A stretch of 64,000 nucleotides of DNA from Erwinia sp039023475 (GCF_039023475.1 NZ_JBCHVB010000002.1:310001-374000); one strand, 5' to 3'. Shown: positions 18,560 to 28,245, numbered from the stretch's first letter. A program made the numbers and translations. The notes: generated by a model from the letters alone, not told the origin.

Positions 18560-18581
18560 AAATGTGAGAAGGTTAACATTT
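18560..18581 (-). promoter_or_regulatory. CRP-cAMP binding site upstream of the GPH transporter
   Basis: A 22-base near-palindrome has the half-site AAATGTGA and the second half TTAACATTT. It matches the CRP consensus (TGTGA-N6-TCACA) with one base off in the core and A/T flanks on both sides. Its place, about 107 bases before the transporter ATG, suits activation of the sugar-uptake operon. Confidence 0.65.
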
Positions 18582-18663
18582 AGCGTCAGCTGAAATGGCG
18601 TGTAAATAAACAGTTAAGAAAAAGTGCAGGTTCGGTGAGGTGCAGGCAAGGGCGATGAACCGC

Positions 18664-18688
18664 GAATAAAGGGGGCGTCAGCCCCCTT
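18664..18688 (-). terminator. Rho-independent terminator of aroP
   Basis: An inverted repeat GGGGGC / GCCCCC with a four-base loop is followed on the minus strand by the T-rich TTTATT. It lies just past the aroP stop. Confidence 0.85.
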
Positions 18689-18694
18689 AGATCG

Positions 18695-20050
18695 TTACGC
18701 TTTTTGCAGACGCGTTTTAAACGCGTAGCCGACGGCCAGAATAGCGACCCAGACCGGGATCAGCCAGACGGAGATCGCCATGCCCGGCGTCATCGCCATA
18801 ATGACCAGAATACCGGCCATAAACAGCAGGCAGATCCAGTTACCCAGCGGATAGAAGAGCGCCTTAAAGCGGGTTTCAACGCCCTGCTGATCTTTTTTGC
18901 GGCGGAACTTCAGGTGCGCCATGCTGATCATCGCCCAGTTAATCACGAGGGCAGAAACCACCAGCGCCATCAGCAGGCCGAAAGCTTCGCCCGGCATCAG
19001 ATAGTTGATCAGCACACAGAGTGCGGTCGCCGCCGCCGAGACGGCAATAGCGACCACAGGCACGCCGCGTCCATCTAATTTCAACAGCGCTTTGGGACCG
19101 TTACCCTGCTGTGCCAGGCCGAACAGCATCCGGCTGTTACAGTAAACGCAGCTGTTATAAACGGAGAGGGCCGCCGTCAGGATCACTACGTTCAGCGCGT
19201 TGGCGACCAGCGTGTCGCCCAGGTCATGGAAGATCATTACAAACGGACTGGCACCACCGATGACTTTGGTCCAGGGGTAGAGCGACAGCAGCACGGTCAG
19301 CGAGCCAATATAGAAAATCAGAATACGGTAGAGCACCTGATTGGTGGCTTTCGGGATGCTCTTCTCCGGGTCATCCGCTTCCGCCGCCGTAATACCGACC
19401 AGCTCAAGTCCGCCGAAAGAGAACATAATGACCGCCATCGCCATTACCATGCCGCTTATGCCGTTCGGGAAAAAGCCGCCTTTGTCCCAGAGGTTGGTGA
19501 CGGAGGCTTCCGGACCAGCGTGGTCGCCCACCAGCAGCCAGATACCGAAAACGATCATGCCAACCACGGCCACCACTTTAACGATCGCGAACCAGAACTC
19601 CATCTCGCCGTAAACTTTCACATTGGTGAGGTTTATAGCGTTAATCAGCACAAAGAACCCCGCCGCGGAGATCCAGGTCGGGATCTCCGGCCACCAGTAC
19701 TGGATATATTTACCGACGGCGGTCAGTTCGGCCATGGCCACCAGCACATATAAAATCCAGTAGTTCCAGCCGGACGCGAAGCCGGCAAAGTTGCCCCAGT
19801 ATTTATAGGCGAAGTGGCTGAAGGAGCCCGCGACCGGCTCTTCAACCACCATCTCGCCAAGCTGGCGCATGATCATAAAGGCGATAAAGCCGCCGATGGC
19901 GTAACCCAGCAGTACGGAAGGCCCTGCCATTCTGATCGTGTCAGCGATCCCCAGAAACAGGCCAGTGCCCACGGCACCGCCCAACGCGATAAGCTGAATA
20001 TGGCGGTTTTTCAGGCCGCGCTTCAGCGTTTCGCCTTGCTGTTGTTCCAT
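18695..20050 (-). CDS. aroP: Aromatic amino acid transporter AroP
   Basis: Proton-coupled permease for Phe, Tyr and Trp, in the amino acid transporter family of the APC superfamily. It has 451 residues and about 12 hydrophobic helices. The signature GGAVGTGLFLGIADTIRMAGPSVLLGYA starts near residue 19, and the segment SFGGLELVGITAAEADDPEKSIPKA follows near 215. It is divergent from pdhR, as in E. coli. PheP and other paralogs are similar, but this gene neighbourhood supports aroP. Confidence 0.95.
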   Translation of the reverse strand: MEQQQGETLKRGLKNRHIQLIALGGAVGTGLFLGIADTIRMAGPSVLLGYAIGGFIAFMIMRQLGEMVVEEPVAGSFSHFAYKYWGNFAGFASGWNYWILYVLVAMAELTAVGKYIQYWWPEIPTWISAAGFFVLINAINLTNVKVYGEMEFWFAIVKVVAVVGMIVFGIWLLVGDHAGPEASVTNLWDKGGFFPNGISGMVMAMAVIMFSFGGLELVGITAAEADDPEKSIPKATNQVLYRILIFYIGSLTVLLSLYPWTKVIGGASPFVMIFHDLGDTLVANALNVVILTAALSVYNSCVYCNSRMLFGLAQQGNGPKALLKLDGRGVPVVAIAVSAAATALCVLINYLMPGEAFGLLMALVVSALVINWAMISMAHLKFRRKKDQQGVETRFKALFYPLGNWICLLFMAGILVIMAMTPGMAISVWLIPVWVAILAVGYAFKTRLQKA

Positions 20051-20554
20051 ATAAACCTCGTGGTGTCATTATTATTCTTAACCCGGCCGGCAGCCTTTGT
20101 AAGTCTGTTTTACGCATAGCGTATTGAAAACTTTACAGCGCCAGAAGCACGAAAAAGAGGCAGATACTACCTTCGCGACAAGAATAGTGTTAAGCGCCTT
20201 TTAATGCACTCGCTTTCTGTTTTAGCCGGGGAGAATGCTGAAAATTTCAGCGGTCGGCGATCTCTTAGCTCAATGCCATAAATAACCCAAAAAAGCGAAG
20301 CGCTTTTCCTTATGGTAACTGCGGTTATCGCAGACTAAACGCCTGCCGGATTTCAGAAAAGTTAAGAAATTTAACAAGTGCTCATCGACACGTTTACACC
20401 CTGATGCTTCTGTTAAATCCGCCTGCCGGGCGGGAAATGCCGGTTGTTTCGGTGAGCCGCTATATAGACATCAGGTGAATACTTTGTTACTTTACGGGCA
20501 CCTTTTTGCAATTGGTATTACCAATTTACTCCGGCAGAAGCAGAAGAAGGGATG
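20051..20554. other. aroP-pdhR divergent control region
   Basis: This 504-base noncoding stretch carries promoters for both genes. It contains the PdhR operator at 20510-20526. A TGTAA / TTAC pair near 20097-20112 recalls a TyrR box, but its spacing is one base short. No RNA gene was recognised. Confidence 0.7.
20510..20526 (+). promoter_or_regulatory. PdhR operator
   Basis: AATTGGTATTACCAATT is a perfect palindrome matching the PdhR consensus ATTGGT-N3-ACCAAT. It lies 29 bases before the pdhR start, as in the autoregulated E. coli pdh promoter. Pyruvate relieves this repression. Confidence 0.92.
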
Positions 20555-21319
20555 ATGGCCTACAGCAAAATCCGCCAACCAAAGCTATCCGATGCTATCG
20601 AGCAGCAGCTCGAATCCCTGATCATGGAAGGGACGTTGCGTCCGGGTGAGAAGCTCCTCCCTGAACGCGAGCTTGCAAAACAGTTTGATGTCTCCCGCCC
20701 CTCTCTGCGCGAAGCTATTCAGCGTCTGGAAGCGAAAGGGTTGCTGTTACGCCGTCAGGGCGGCGGCACCTTCGTCCAGACCAGCCTGTGGCAAAGCCTG
20801 AGCGATCCGCTTGTTGAGCTGCTGGCCGGCCATCCCGAATCTCAGTTTGACCTGCTGGAAACGCGCCACGCGCTGGAAGGCATCGCGGCTTATTATGCCG
20901 CGCTGCGCGGCACCGATGAGGACATTGAGCGGATCCGCCACTGCCATGTGCAGATTCTGTCCGCCCAGAACAGCGGCGATCTGGATGCCGAAGCGAATGC
21001 TGTGATGCAGTATCAGATTGCCGTCACAGAGGCCGCGCATAATGTTGTGCTGCTACATCTGCTACGCTGCATGGGACCCATGCTGGAACAAAACGTCCGT
21101 CAGAATTTTGAATTGCTCTACTCGCGCCGCGAAATGCTGGCAAAAGTGAGCGGTCACCGCGCCAGTATTTTCGAGGCGATTGTGGCACGCGAACCCGAAC
21201 AGGCACGCGAAGCCTCACACCGTCACCTGGCGTTTATCGAGGAAATATTGCTGGACAGAAGTCGGGAGCAGAGTCGTCGAGAGCGCTCCTTACGACGTTT
21301 ACAGCAACGTAGGGACTAA
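20555..21319 (+). CDS. pdhR: Pyruvate-responsive transcriptional repressor PdhR
   Basis: GntR/FadR-family repressor that senses pyruvate and controls the pdh operon and respiratory genes. It has 254 residues. The N-terminal winged helix-turn-helix (RELAKQFDVSRPSLREAIQRLEAKG) covers about residues 35-60, and an all-helical FCD ligand domain follows. Two adjacent ATG codons exist (20552 and 20555); the second matches E. coli MAYSKIRQPK and is better spaced from AGAAGG. It heads the pdhR-aceE-aceF operon. Confidence 0.97.
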   Translation: MAYSKIRQPKLSDAIEQQLESLIMEGTLRPGEKLLPERELAKQFDVSRPSLREAIQRLEAKGLLLRRQGGGTFVQTSLWQSLSDPLVELLAGHPESQFDLLETRHALEGIAAYYAALRGTDEDIERIRHCHVQILSAQNSGDLDAEANAVMQYQIAVTEAAHNVVLLHLLRCMGPMLEQNVRQNFELLYSRREMLAKVSGHRASIFEAIVAREPEQAREASHRHLAFIEEILLDRSREQSRRERSLRRLQQRRD

Positions 21320-21466
21320 CGCGTAACCATAACGCGGCAACTCGCCCTGGCGCCTCAGGCGTTGGGGATAAACGATGGGCCTGTCTCCTTGTGCTTTGCC
21401 CTCAGAGTACAGTGAGACAGGCTCCAGACAATTCAACGTATTAGACACAGATAAGGAATACCCCCC

Positions 21467-24130
21467 ATGTCAGAACGTTTACACAATGACGTGGATCCGA
21501 TCGAAACTCGCGACTGGCTACAGGCGATCGAATCGGTCATCCGTGAAGAAGGTGTTGAGCGCGCGCAGTTCCTGATTGACCAGGTTATGAGCGAAGCACG
21601 TAAAGGTGGCGTTAAGGTGGCAGCAGGCGTTGCTTCCCGTAATTACGTCAACTCGATTGCCGTTGAAGATGAGCCGGAATATCCAGGCAATACCTCCCTG
21701 GAGCGTCGCATCCGTTCCGCGATCCGCTGGAACGCCATTATGGCCGTTCTGCGCGCCTCGAAAAAAGATCTGGAACTGGGTGGCCATATGTCCTCCTTCC
21801 AGTCTTCGGCGACCATTTATGAAGTGTGCTTTAACCACTTCTTCCGCGCCCGCAGTGAAAAAGATGGCGGCGATCTGGTCTACTTCCAGGGCCACATCTC
21901 CCCGGGCGTTTACGCACGTGCTTTCCTGGAAGGCCGTCTGACCGAAGAGCAGATGAATAACTTCCGTCAGGAAGTGCATGGCAAAGGCCTCTCATCTTAT
22001 CCGCATCCAAAACTGATGCCGGAATTCTGGCAGTTCCCGACCGTGTCGATGGGCCTTGGCCCGATTGGCGCTATCTATCAGGCGAAGTTCCTCAAGTATC
22101 TTGAGCACCGTGGCCTGAAAGATACCTCCCAGCAGACCGTTTACGCCTTCCTGGGCGACGGTGAGATGGATGAGCCGGAATCCAAAGGCGCGATCACTAT
22201 CGCGACCCGTGAAAAACTGGATAACCTGGTCTTCATCATCAACTGTAACCTGCAGCGCCTTGACGGCCCGGTTACCGGTAACGGCAAGATCATTAACGAA
22301 CTGGACGGCATCTTTAATGGCGCTGGCTGGGAAGTGATCAAAGTTATCTGGGGCGGACGCTGGGACGAACTGCTGCGTAAAGATACCAGCGGCAAGCTGA
22401 TCCAGCTGATGAACGAAACCGTTGACGGTGACTACCAGACCTTTAAATCCCGTGACGGCGCCTATGTGCGTGAGCACTTCTTCGGTAAATATCCGGAAAC
22501 CGCTGCGCTGGTTAAAGATATGACCGACGACGAGATCTGGGCGCTGAATCGCGGCGGTCACGATCCGAAGAAAATCTATGCGGCACTGAAAAAAGCGCAG
22601 GATACCCAGGGCAAGCCGGTGGTCATTCTGGCGCATACCATTAAAGGTTATGGTATGGGCGACACCGCTGAAGGGAAAAACATCGCGCACCAGGTGAAGA
22701 AGATGAACATGGATGGCGTTCGCTACATCCGCGATCGCTTCAACGTGCCGGTAGAAGATGCGGACATCGAAAAGATGCCGTACATCACCTTCGACAAAGA
22801 GTCCGAAGAGTACAAGTATCTGCACGGTCAGCGTGAGAAACTGGGTGGCTACCTGCCAACCCGCCAGCCGAACTTCAGCGAGAAGCTGGAAATGCCTGCG
22901 CTGGAAGATTTCCGTCAGCTGCTGGACGAGCAGAACAAAGAGATCTCAACCACTATCGCTTTCGTACGTGCCCTCAACGTGATGCTGAAGAACAAGTCGA
23001 TCAAAGATCGTCTGGTGCCGATCATCGCCGATGAAGCGCGTACCTTCGGTATGGAAGGTCTGTTCCGTCAGATTGGTATCTACAGCCCGAACGGCCAGCA
23101 GTACACCCCGCAGGACCGTGAGCAGGTTGCCTACTACAAAGAAGATGAGAAAGGTCAGATTCTTCAGGAAGGCATCAACGAACTGGGCGCAGGCGCATCC
23201 TGGCTGGCGGCGGCAACGTCTTACAGCACCAACAACCTGCCGATGATCCCGTTCTACATCTACTACTCTATGTTTGGTTTCCAGCGTATCGGCGATCTGT
23301 GCTGGGCAGCAGGCGATCAGCAGGCGCGCGGCTTCCTGGTTGGCGGCACCTCCGGTCGTACCACCCTGAACGGTGAAGGCTTGCAGCACGAAGATGGTCA
23401 CAGCCACATTCAGTCTCTGACTATCCCGAACTGTATCTCTTACGATCCGGCGTATGCTTACGAAGTGGCAGTCATCATGCATGACGGCCTGGTGCGTATG
23501 TACGGCGAAGCGCAGGAAAACATCTACTACTACATCACCACGCTGAACGAAAACTACCACATGCCTGCGATGCCGCAGGGTGCGGAAGAAGGTATCCGTA
23601 AGGGTATCTACAAGCTGGATACCGTCGAAGGCAGCAAAGGCAAAGTGCAGCTGCTGGGCTCAGGTTCCATTCTGCGTCACGTGCGTGAAGCCGCTGAAAT
23701 CCTCGCGAAAGATTACGGCGTAGGTTCTGATGTCTATAGCGTAACCTCGTTCACCGAGCTGGCGCGTGATGGTCAGGACTGTGAGCGCTGGAACATGCTG
23801 CACCCGACAGAGGAACCGCGTGTGCCATACGTCGCTCAGATCATGAACGATGCACCGGCCGTGGCCTCAACCGACTACATGAAACTGTTCGCTGAGCAGA
23901 TCCGTACCTTCATGCCAGCCAGCGATTACCGCGTACTGGGCACCGATGGTTTCGGACGTTCTGACAGCCGTGAAAATCTGCGTCACCACTTCGAAGTGGA
24001 CGCATCTTACGTGGTTGTTGCCGCGCTGGGTGAACTGGCTAAACGCGGTGAAATCGATAAGAAAGTGGTTGCGGAAGCGATCACCAAATTCAATATCGAT
24101 GCCGATAAAGTCAACCCGCGTCTGGCATAA
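21467..24130 (+). CDS. aceE: Pyruvate dehydrogenase E1 component AceE
   Basis: Thiamine diphosphate-dependent homodimeric E1 that decarboxylates pyruvate and reductively acetylates lipoyl groups on AceF. It has 887 residues, the E. coli length. The ThDP motif starts at GDGEMDEPESKGA and ends near INCNLQ, around residues 229-260. A pyrimidine-domain segment IADEARTFGMEGLFRQ is seen near 520. AAGGA precedes the ATG. It is 14 bases upstream of aceF. Confidence 0.99.
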   Translation: MSERLHNDVDPIETRDWLQAIESVIREEGVERAQFLIDQVMSEARKGGVKVAAGVASRNYVNSIAVEDEPEYPGNTSLERRIRSAIRWNAIMAVLRASKKDLELGGHMSSFQSSATIYEVCFNHFFRARSEKDGGDLVYFQGHISPGVYARAFLEGRLTEEQMNNFRQEVHGKGLSSYPHPKLMPEFWQFPTVSMGLGPIGAIYQAKFLKYLEHRGLKDTSQQTVYAFLGDGEMDEPESKGAITIATREKLDNLVFIINCNLQRLDGPVTGNGKIINELDGIFNGAGWEVIKVIWGGRWDELLRKDTSGKLIQLMNETVDGDYQTFKSRDGAYVREHFFGKYPETAALVKDMTDDEIWALNRGGHDPKKIYAALKKAQDTQGKPVVILAHTIKGYGMGDTAEGKNIAHQVKKMNMDGVRYIRDRFNVPVEDADIEKMPYITFDKESEEYKYLHGQREKLGGYLPTRQPNFSEKLEMPALEDFRQLLDEQNKEISTTIAFVRALNVMLKNKSIKDRLVPIIADEARTFGMEGLFRQIGIYSPNGQQYTPQDREQVAYYKEDEKGQILQEGINELGAGASWLAAATSYSTNNLPMIPFYIYYSMFGFQRIGDLCWAAGDQQARGFLVGGTSGRTTLNGEGLQHEDGHSHIQSLTIPNCISYDPAYAYEVAVIMHDGLVRMYGEAQENIYYYITTLNENYHMPAMPQGAEEGIRKGIYKLDTVEGSKGKVQLLGSGSILRHVREAAEILAKDYGVGSDVYSVTSFTELARDGQDCERWNMLHPTEEPRVPYVAQIMNDAPAVASTDYMKLFAEQIRTFMPASDYRVLGTDGFGRSDSRENLRHHFEVDASYVVVAALGELAKRGEIDKKVVAEAITKFNIDADKVNPRLA

Positions 24131-24143
24131 GAGGTAAAGATTA

Positions 24144-26042
24144 ATGTCTATTGAAATTAACGTACCGGACATCGGTGCAGACGAAGTGGAAGTGACCGAA
24201 ATCCTGGTCCAGGTTGGCGACAAGGTTGAAGCTGAGCAGTCGCTGATTACCGTTGAGGGCGATAAAGCCTCAATGGAAGTCCCTTCGCCTCAGGCGGGCG
24301 TGGTGAAAGAGATCAAAATCGCCACCGGTGACAAGGTTGAAACCGGCAAGCTGATGATGATCTTTGAAGCCGCTGACGGTGCTGCTGAAGCGGCACCTGC
24401 TCAGGCCGAAGAGAAGGAAGAGAAGAAAGAAGACGCGAAGCCCGCGGCCGCTCAGAGCGCGGAAAGCAAAGATGTTAACGTCCCGGATATCGGTGATGAC
24501 GAAGTGGAAGTCACCGAAATTCTGGTCAAAGTAGGCGATACCGTTGAAGCCGAGCAGTCGCTGATTACCGTTGAAGGCGATAAAGCCTCAATGGAAGTTC
24601 CGGCGCCGTTCGCAGGTAAGGTCAAAGAGATCAAAATCAGCACCGGCGACAAAGTCAGCACCGGTTCGATGATCATGGTCTTCGAAACCGCGGGTTCCGG
24701 TTCGGCGCCTGCTGAAGCGAAGCCAGAAGTGAAAGAAGAAGCGGCAACGGCACCAACGGCTGCCAGCGGCGTGAAAGACGTGGCCGTACCGGACATTGGT
24801 GATGATGAAGTTGAAGTCACCGAAGTGATGGTTAAAGTGGGCGACAAGGTTGAAGCCGAGCAGTCGCTGATTACCGTGGAAGGCGATAAAGCCTCTATGG
24901 AAGTCCCTGCGCCATTCGCCGGCACCGTTAAAGAGATCACCATCTCTGCGGGCGATAAGGTCAAAACCGGCTCGCCGATCATGGTCTTCGAAGTCGAGGG
25001 TGCGGCACCGGCTGCGGCGCCTGCCGCGAAAAAAGAAGAGGCAGCGCCCGCGAAGCAGGAAAGCAAAGCGGCACCTGCTCCGGCGAAAGCAGAAGCGAAA
25101 GGCGAATTCTCCGAGAATGACGCTTACGTTCACGCCACCCCGGTTATCCGCCGTCTGGCACGCGAGTTTGGCGTGAATCTGGCGAAGGTCAAAGGAACCG
25201 GTCGTAAAGGCCGTATTCTGAAGGAAGACGTTCAGGCGTACGTGAAGGATGCCGTGAAACGTGCCGAAGCGGCGCCAGCGGCCGCCGGCGGCGGAATGCC
25301 TGGCATGCTGCCGTGGCCGAAGGTTGACTTCAGCAAGTTCGGTGAGATCGAAGAAGTGGAACTGGGCCGCATCCAGAAAATTTCTGGTGCGAACCTGAGC
25401 CGCAACTGGATTGTGATCCCGCACGTCACGCAGCACGATAAAGCGGACATCACCGACGTTGAAGCCTTCCGTAAGCAGCAGAACGAAGAAGCGGCGAAGA
25501 AAAAGCTGGATCTGAAGATCACCCCGCTGGTGTTCATCATGAAGGCGGCCGCGAAGGCGCTGGAAGAGTTCCCACGCTTTAACAGCTCGCTGTCGGAAGA
25601 TGGTCAGAAGCTGACGCTGAAGAAATATATCAACATCGGCGTGGCGGTAGATACGCCAAACGGCCTGGTGGTGCCGGTGTTCAAGGACGTGAACAAGAAA
25701 GGCATCGTGGAGCTTTCTAACGAACTGTCCGTGATCTCGAAGAAAGCCCGTGACGGCAAGCTGACGTCATCGGATATGCAGGGGGGATGCTTCACGATCT
25801 CCAGCCTTGGCGGTATTGGCGGAACCTCGTTTACCCCAATCGTCAACGCGCCGGAAGTGGCTATCCTTGGCGTCTCCAAGTCGGCGATGGAACCGGTCTG
25901 GAACGGCAAAGAGTTTGTGCCGCGCCTGATGCTGCCGCTGTCGCTCTCCTTCGATCACCGGGTGATCGATGGCGCGGCGGGTGCACGCTTCGCCGCCTAC
26001 ATCGCGACCATCATGGCGGATATTCGCCGTCTGGTGATGTAA
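24144..26042 (+). CDS. aceF: Dihydrolipoamide acetyltransferase (E2) AceF
   Basis: Core of the PDH complex; transfers acetyl groups from lipoyl arms to CoA. Its 632 residues comprise three tandem lipoyl domains with modified lysines at about 41, 147 and 249 (each VEGDKAS), separated by Ala/Pro/Glu-rich linkers. The peripheral subunit-binding domain (HATPVIRRLAREFGVNLAKV) is near 330, and the catalytic domain carries the end motif DHRVIDGAAG. The three lipoyl repeats are also visible as DNA repeats. E. coli has the same three-domain form. Confidence 0.99.
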   Translation: MSIEINVPDIGADEVEVTEILVQVGDKVEAEQSLITVEGDKASMEVPSPQAGVVKEIKIATGDKVETGKLMMIFEAADGAAEAAPAQAEEKEEKKEDAKPAAAQSAESKDVNVPDIGDDEVEVTEILVKVGDTVEAEQSLITVEGDKASMEVPAPFAGKVKEIKISTGDKVSTGSMIMVFETAGSGSAPAEAKPEVKEEAATAPTAASGVKDVAVPDIGDDEVEVTEVMVKVGDKVEAEQSLITVEGDKASMEVPAPFAGTVKEITISAGDKVKTGSPIMVFEVEGAAPAAAPAAKKEEAAPAKQESKAAPAPAKAEAKGEFSENDAYVHATPVIRRLAREFGVNLAKVKGTGRKGRILKEDVQAYVKDAVKRAEAAPAAAGGGMPGMLPWPKVDFSKFGEIEEVELGRIQKISGANLSRNWIVIPHVTQHDKADITDVEAFRKQQNEEAAKKKLDLKITPLVFIMKAAAKALEEFPRFNSSLSEDGQKLTLKKYINIGVAVDTPNGLVVPVFKDVNKKGIVELSNELSVISKKARDGKLTSSDMQGGCFTISSLGGIGGTSFTPIVNAPEVAILGVSKSAMEPVWNGKEFVPRLMLPLSLSFDHRVIDGAAGARFAAYIATIMADIRRLVM

Positions 26043-26348
26043 AAGTAACTCAGGCCGGCGTAAGCCGGCCTTCTCATAGCCGGCTTTCGATGTCATAAGT
26101 CGACAAGGTAGTTGAAAGCGTTTTGCATCAGGCAGTTTGCAGTTTGTTAACAACTCTGTAAACTCTTGCGGTGAAAACGTACCGGTAGGCGAGAGGAAAT
26201 TCTTCAGGATATTGACGTTTTAGCATGGCAGTCAGAACTTGCCTCTTGATGAGCTGGCCTGGTCAGTGATTCAGATAAAGTTTCAGCTCACCCCGCTACA
26301 GCGACAGGAACCCTGAGCATCGCCGGTAAAGTTAACTAAGAGGTCATG
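26043..26348 (+). other. aceF-lpd intergenic region with lpd promoter
   Basis: About 300 noncoding bases. A terminator follows aceF at once (26052-26074). TTTGTTAACAACTCTGTAAA near 26137-26156 resembles the ArcA-type AT-rich element found before lpd in E. coli, so a separate, oxygen-responsive lpd promoter is likely. The assignment of the ArcA site is tentative. Confidence 0.55.
26052..26074 (+). terminator. Terminator after aceF
   Basis: Inverted repeat AGGCCGGC / GCCGGCCT with a GTAA loop is followed by TTCTC. The T run is short, so read-through into lpd is plausible. Confidence 0.75.
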
Positions 26349-27773
26349 ATGAGTACAGAAATTAAAACTCAGGTCGTGGTACTTGGGGCAGGTCCAGCAG
26401 GTTACTCTGCAGCTTTCCGCGCAGCGGATTTAGGTCTGGAGACCGTCATCGTTGAGCGTTTCAGCACCCTGGGTGGGGTTTGTCTGAACGTGGGCTGTAT
26501 CCCTTCCAAAGCGCTGCTGCACGTTGCAAAAGTGATTGAAGAAGCCAAGGCGCTGGAAGAACACGGTATCGTGTTTGGCAAACCGCAGACCGATATCAAC
26601 AAAATCCGTACCTGGAAAGAGAAGGTCATCAATCAGCTGACCGGTGGTCTGGCAGGTATGGCGAAAGGCCGTAAAGTGAAAGTAGTGACCGGCGAAGCTA
26701 AATTCACCGGCGCGAACACCATGTTCGTGGACGGCGAAAACGGCGGTACTACCATCAACTTCGATAACGCGGTGATCGCTGCCGGTTCTCGTCCTATTCA
26801 GCTGCCATTCATTCCGCACGAAGACCCACGCGTCTGGGATTCCACCGCTGCGCTGGAGCTGAAAGAAGTGCCTGAGCGTATGCTGGTTATGGGCGGCGGA
26901 ATCATCGGTCTGGAAATGGCAACCGTGTATCACGCGCTGGGTTCGCAGATTGACGTGGTTGAGATGTTTGACCAGGTTATCCCGGCCGCCGACAAAGACG
27001 TGGTAAAAGTCTTCACTAAGCGTATCAGCAAGCAGTTCAATCTGATGCTGGAAACCAAAGTGACCGCGGTAGAAGCCAAAGACGACGGCATCTACGTCAC
27101 GATGGAAGGCAAAAAAGCGCCAGCAGAGCCACAGCGTTATGATGCGGTGCTGGTCGCCATCGGTCGTGTACCGAACGGTAAAGGTCTGGATGCCGGTAAA
27201 GCGGGCGTGGAAGTGGACGATCGCGGCTTTATCCGTGTCGATAAGCAGATGCGTACCAATGTGCCGCACATTTATGCCATCGGCGACATCGTGGGTCAGC
27301 CAATGCTGGCGCACAAAGGCGTGCACGAAGGTCATGTGGCGGCGGAAGTCATCTCCGGTAAGAAACACTATTTCGATCCGAAAGTGATTCCATCGATCGC
27401 CTATACCGAGCCAGAAGTTGCCTGGGTTGGCCTGACCGAGAAAGAAGCGAAAGAGAAGGGCATCAGCTACGAGACGGCGACCTTCCCATGGGCGGCCTCG
27501 GGTCGTGCAATCGCTTCCGACTGCGCGGACGGCATGACCAAACTGATCTTCGACAAAGAGACGCATCGCGTTATCGGTGGTGCGGTTGTCGGCACCAACG
27601 GCGGCGAGCTGCTGGGTGAAATCGGTCTGGCCATTGAGATGGGCTGCGATGCGGAAGATATTGCGCTGACCATCCATGCTCACCCGACGCTGCATGAATC
27701 CGTCGGCCTGGCCGCGGAGATGTTCGAAGGTAGCATCACCGATCTGCCAAACCCAAAAGCGAAGAAGAAGTAA
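26349..27773 (+). CDS. lpd: Dihydrolipoamide dehydrogenase (E3) Lpd
   Basis: FAD enzyme that reoxidises lipoyl groups of the pyruvate and 2-oxoglutarate dehydrogenases and of the glycine cleavage system encoded at 44-48.5 kb. It has 474 residues from the second of two adjacent ATGs, which matches E. coli MSTEIKTQ. The redox disulphide is C45/C50 (GGVCLNVGC), the FAD site is VVLGAGPAGYSAA, the NAD site is MGGGIIGLEMA, and the acid-base His-Glu pair is in HAHPTLHES. An IS4-type relic starts 35 bases after the stop. Confidence 0.99.
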   Translation: MSTEIKTQVVVLGAGPAGYSAAFRAADLGLETVIVERFSTLGGVCLNVGCIPSKALLHVAKVIEEAKALEEHGIVFGKPQTDINKIRTWKEKVINQLTGGLAGMAKGRKVKVVTGEAKFTGANTMFVDGENGGTTINFDNAVIAAGSRPIQLPFIPHEDPRVWDSTAALELKEVPERMLVMGGGIIGLEMATVYHALGSQIDVVEMFDQVIPAADKDVVKVFTKRISKQFNLMLETKVTAVEAKDDGIYVTMEGKKAPAEPQRYDAVLVAIGRVPNGKGLDAGKAGVEVDDRGFIRVDKQMRTNVPHIYAIGDIVGQPMLAHKGVHEGHVAAEVISGKKHYFDPKVIPSIAYTEPEVAWVGLTEKEAKEKGISYETATFPWAASGRAIASDCADGMTKLIFDKETHRVIGGAVVGTNGGELLGEIGLAIEMGCDAEDIALTIHAHPTLHESVGLAAEMFEGSITDLPNPKAKKK

Positions 27774-27860
27774 GTCGCTTCAGGTTCTGAGAATGGCCCC
27801 ACAAGTGGTAATGCCGAACAGTTAAGGATCGGTTGACCGATCCACTGGCTGTGTAAAAGT

Positions 27861-27890
27861 CCGGAAATGCTCACCCATTTCCGGATTTTT
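27861..27890 (+). terminator. Hairpin with T run inside the IS4 relic leader
   Basis: CCGGAAATG / CATTTCCGG with a short loop is followed by six T. It lies just before the transposase start and may now serve as the terminator of lpd, which has no hairpin of its own in the 35 bases before the IS end. Confidence 0.7.
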
Positions 27891-27891
27891 T

Positions 27892-28245
27892 ATGCGTATT
27901 GCTCAGGCACTGAATCTTGTATCCCGTTACGATGCGACCCGTAATCCCCTGACTTCTCTCAGCGATGTTCTTGACCCTGAGCTTATCGCCCGTTGCCTTG
28001 CTGAATCCGGGACCGTAACCCTGCGTTGTCGGCATGGCGTTTGAGCGCGAAGAGCCCCTGCACCAAATTTCCCGCGTTAGACTTACAGTGGTCAGCCGGG
28101 ACCGTATCCCCAGGTAAAAATGGTTTGCCAGATGGAACTGACCAGCCATCTTCTGACGGCAGCAGCCTTTGGAACGTTGAGGAACAGCGAATCGCTGACA
28201 GAGCAACTAATCGCTCAGACCGCTGATAACACGCTGACGTTGCTA
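27892..28245 (+). pseudogene. IS4-family transposase (InsG-like), broken
   Basis: The first fragment encodes MRIAQALNLVSRYDATRNPL and continues to SGTVTLR, the DUF4372-like N-terminal domain of IS4 transposases. After a frame change a fragment reads MAFEREEPLHQIS. Another frame then gives PQVKMVCQMELTSHLLTAAA and DNTLTL from the middle of the protein. The order matches IS4 InsG, but large internal and all C-terminal parts, including most of the catalytic DDE core, are missing. It is clearly not functional. Confidence 0.8.

Larger units (their letters stand above)
27809..28245 (+). mobile_element. IS4-type insertion sequence relic
   Basis: The left end (TAATGCCGAACAGTTAAGG at 27809) resembles the IS4 terminal repeat as I recall it. 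It is followed by an untranslated leader with a hairpin and then transposase fragments. The element is internally deleted, and no right end is seen: it stops where a second IS fragment begins at about 28243. It cannot transpose on its own. Confidence 0.75.

Noticed and set aside
20097..20112. TyrR box upstream of aroP
   Set aside because: The two half-sites are one base too close together for the TGTAAA-N6-TTTACA consensus.
24144..25030. Tandem DNA repeats in aceF as a possible recombination artefact
   Set aside because: Three lipoyl domains are the normal E. coli-type architecture of this protein.
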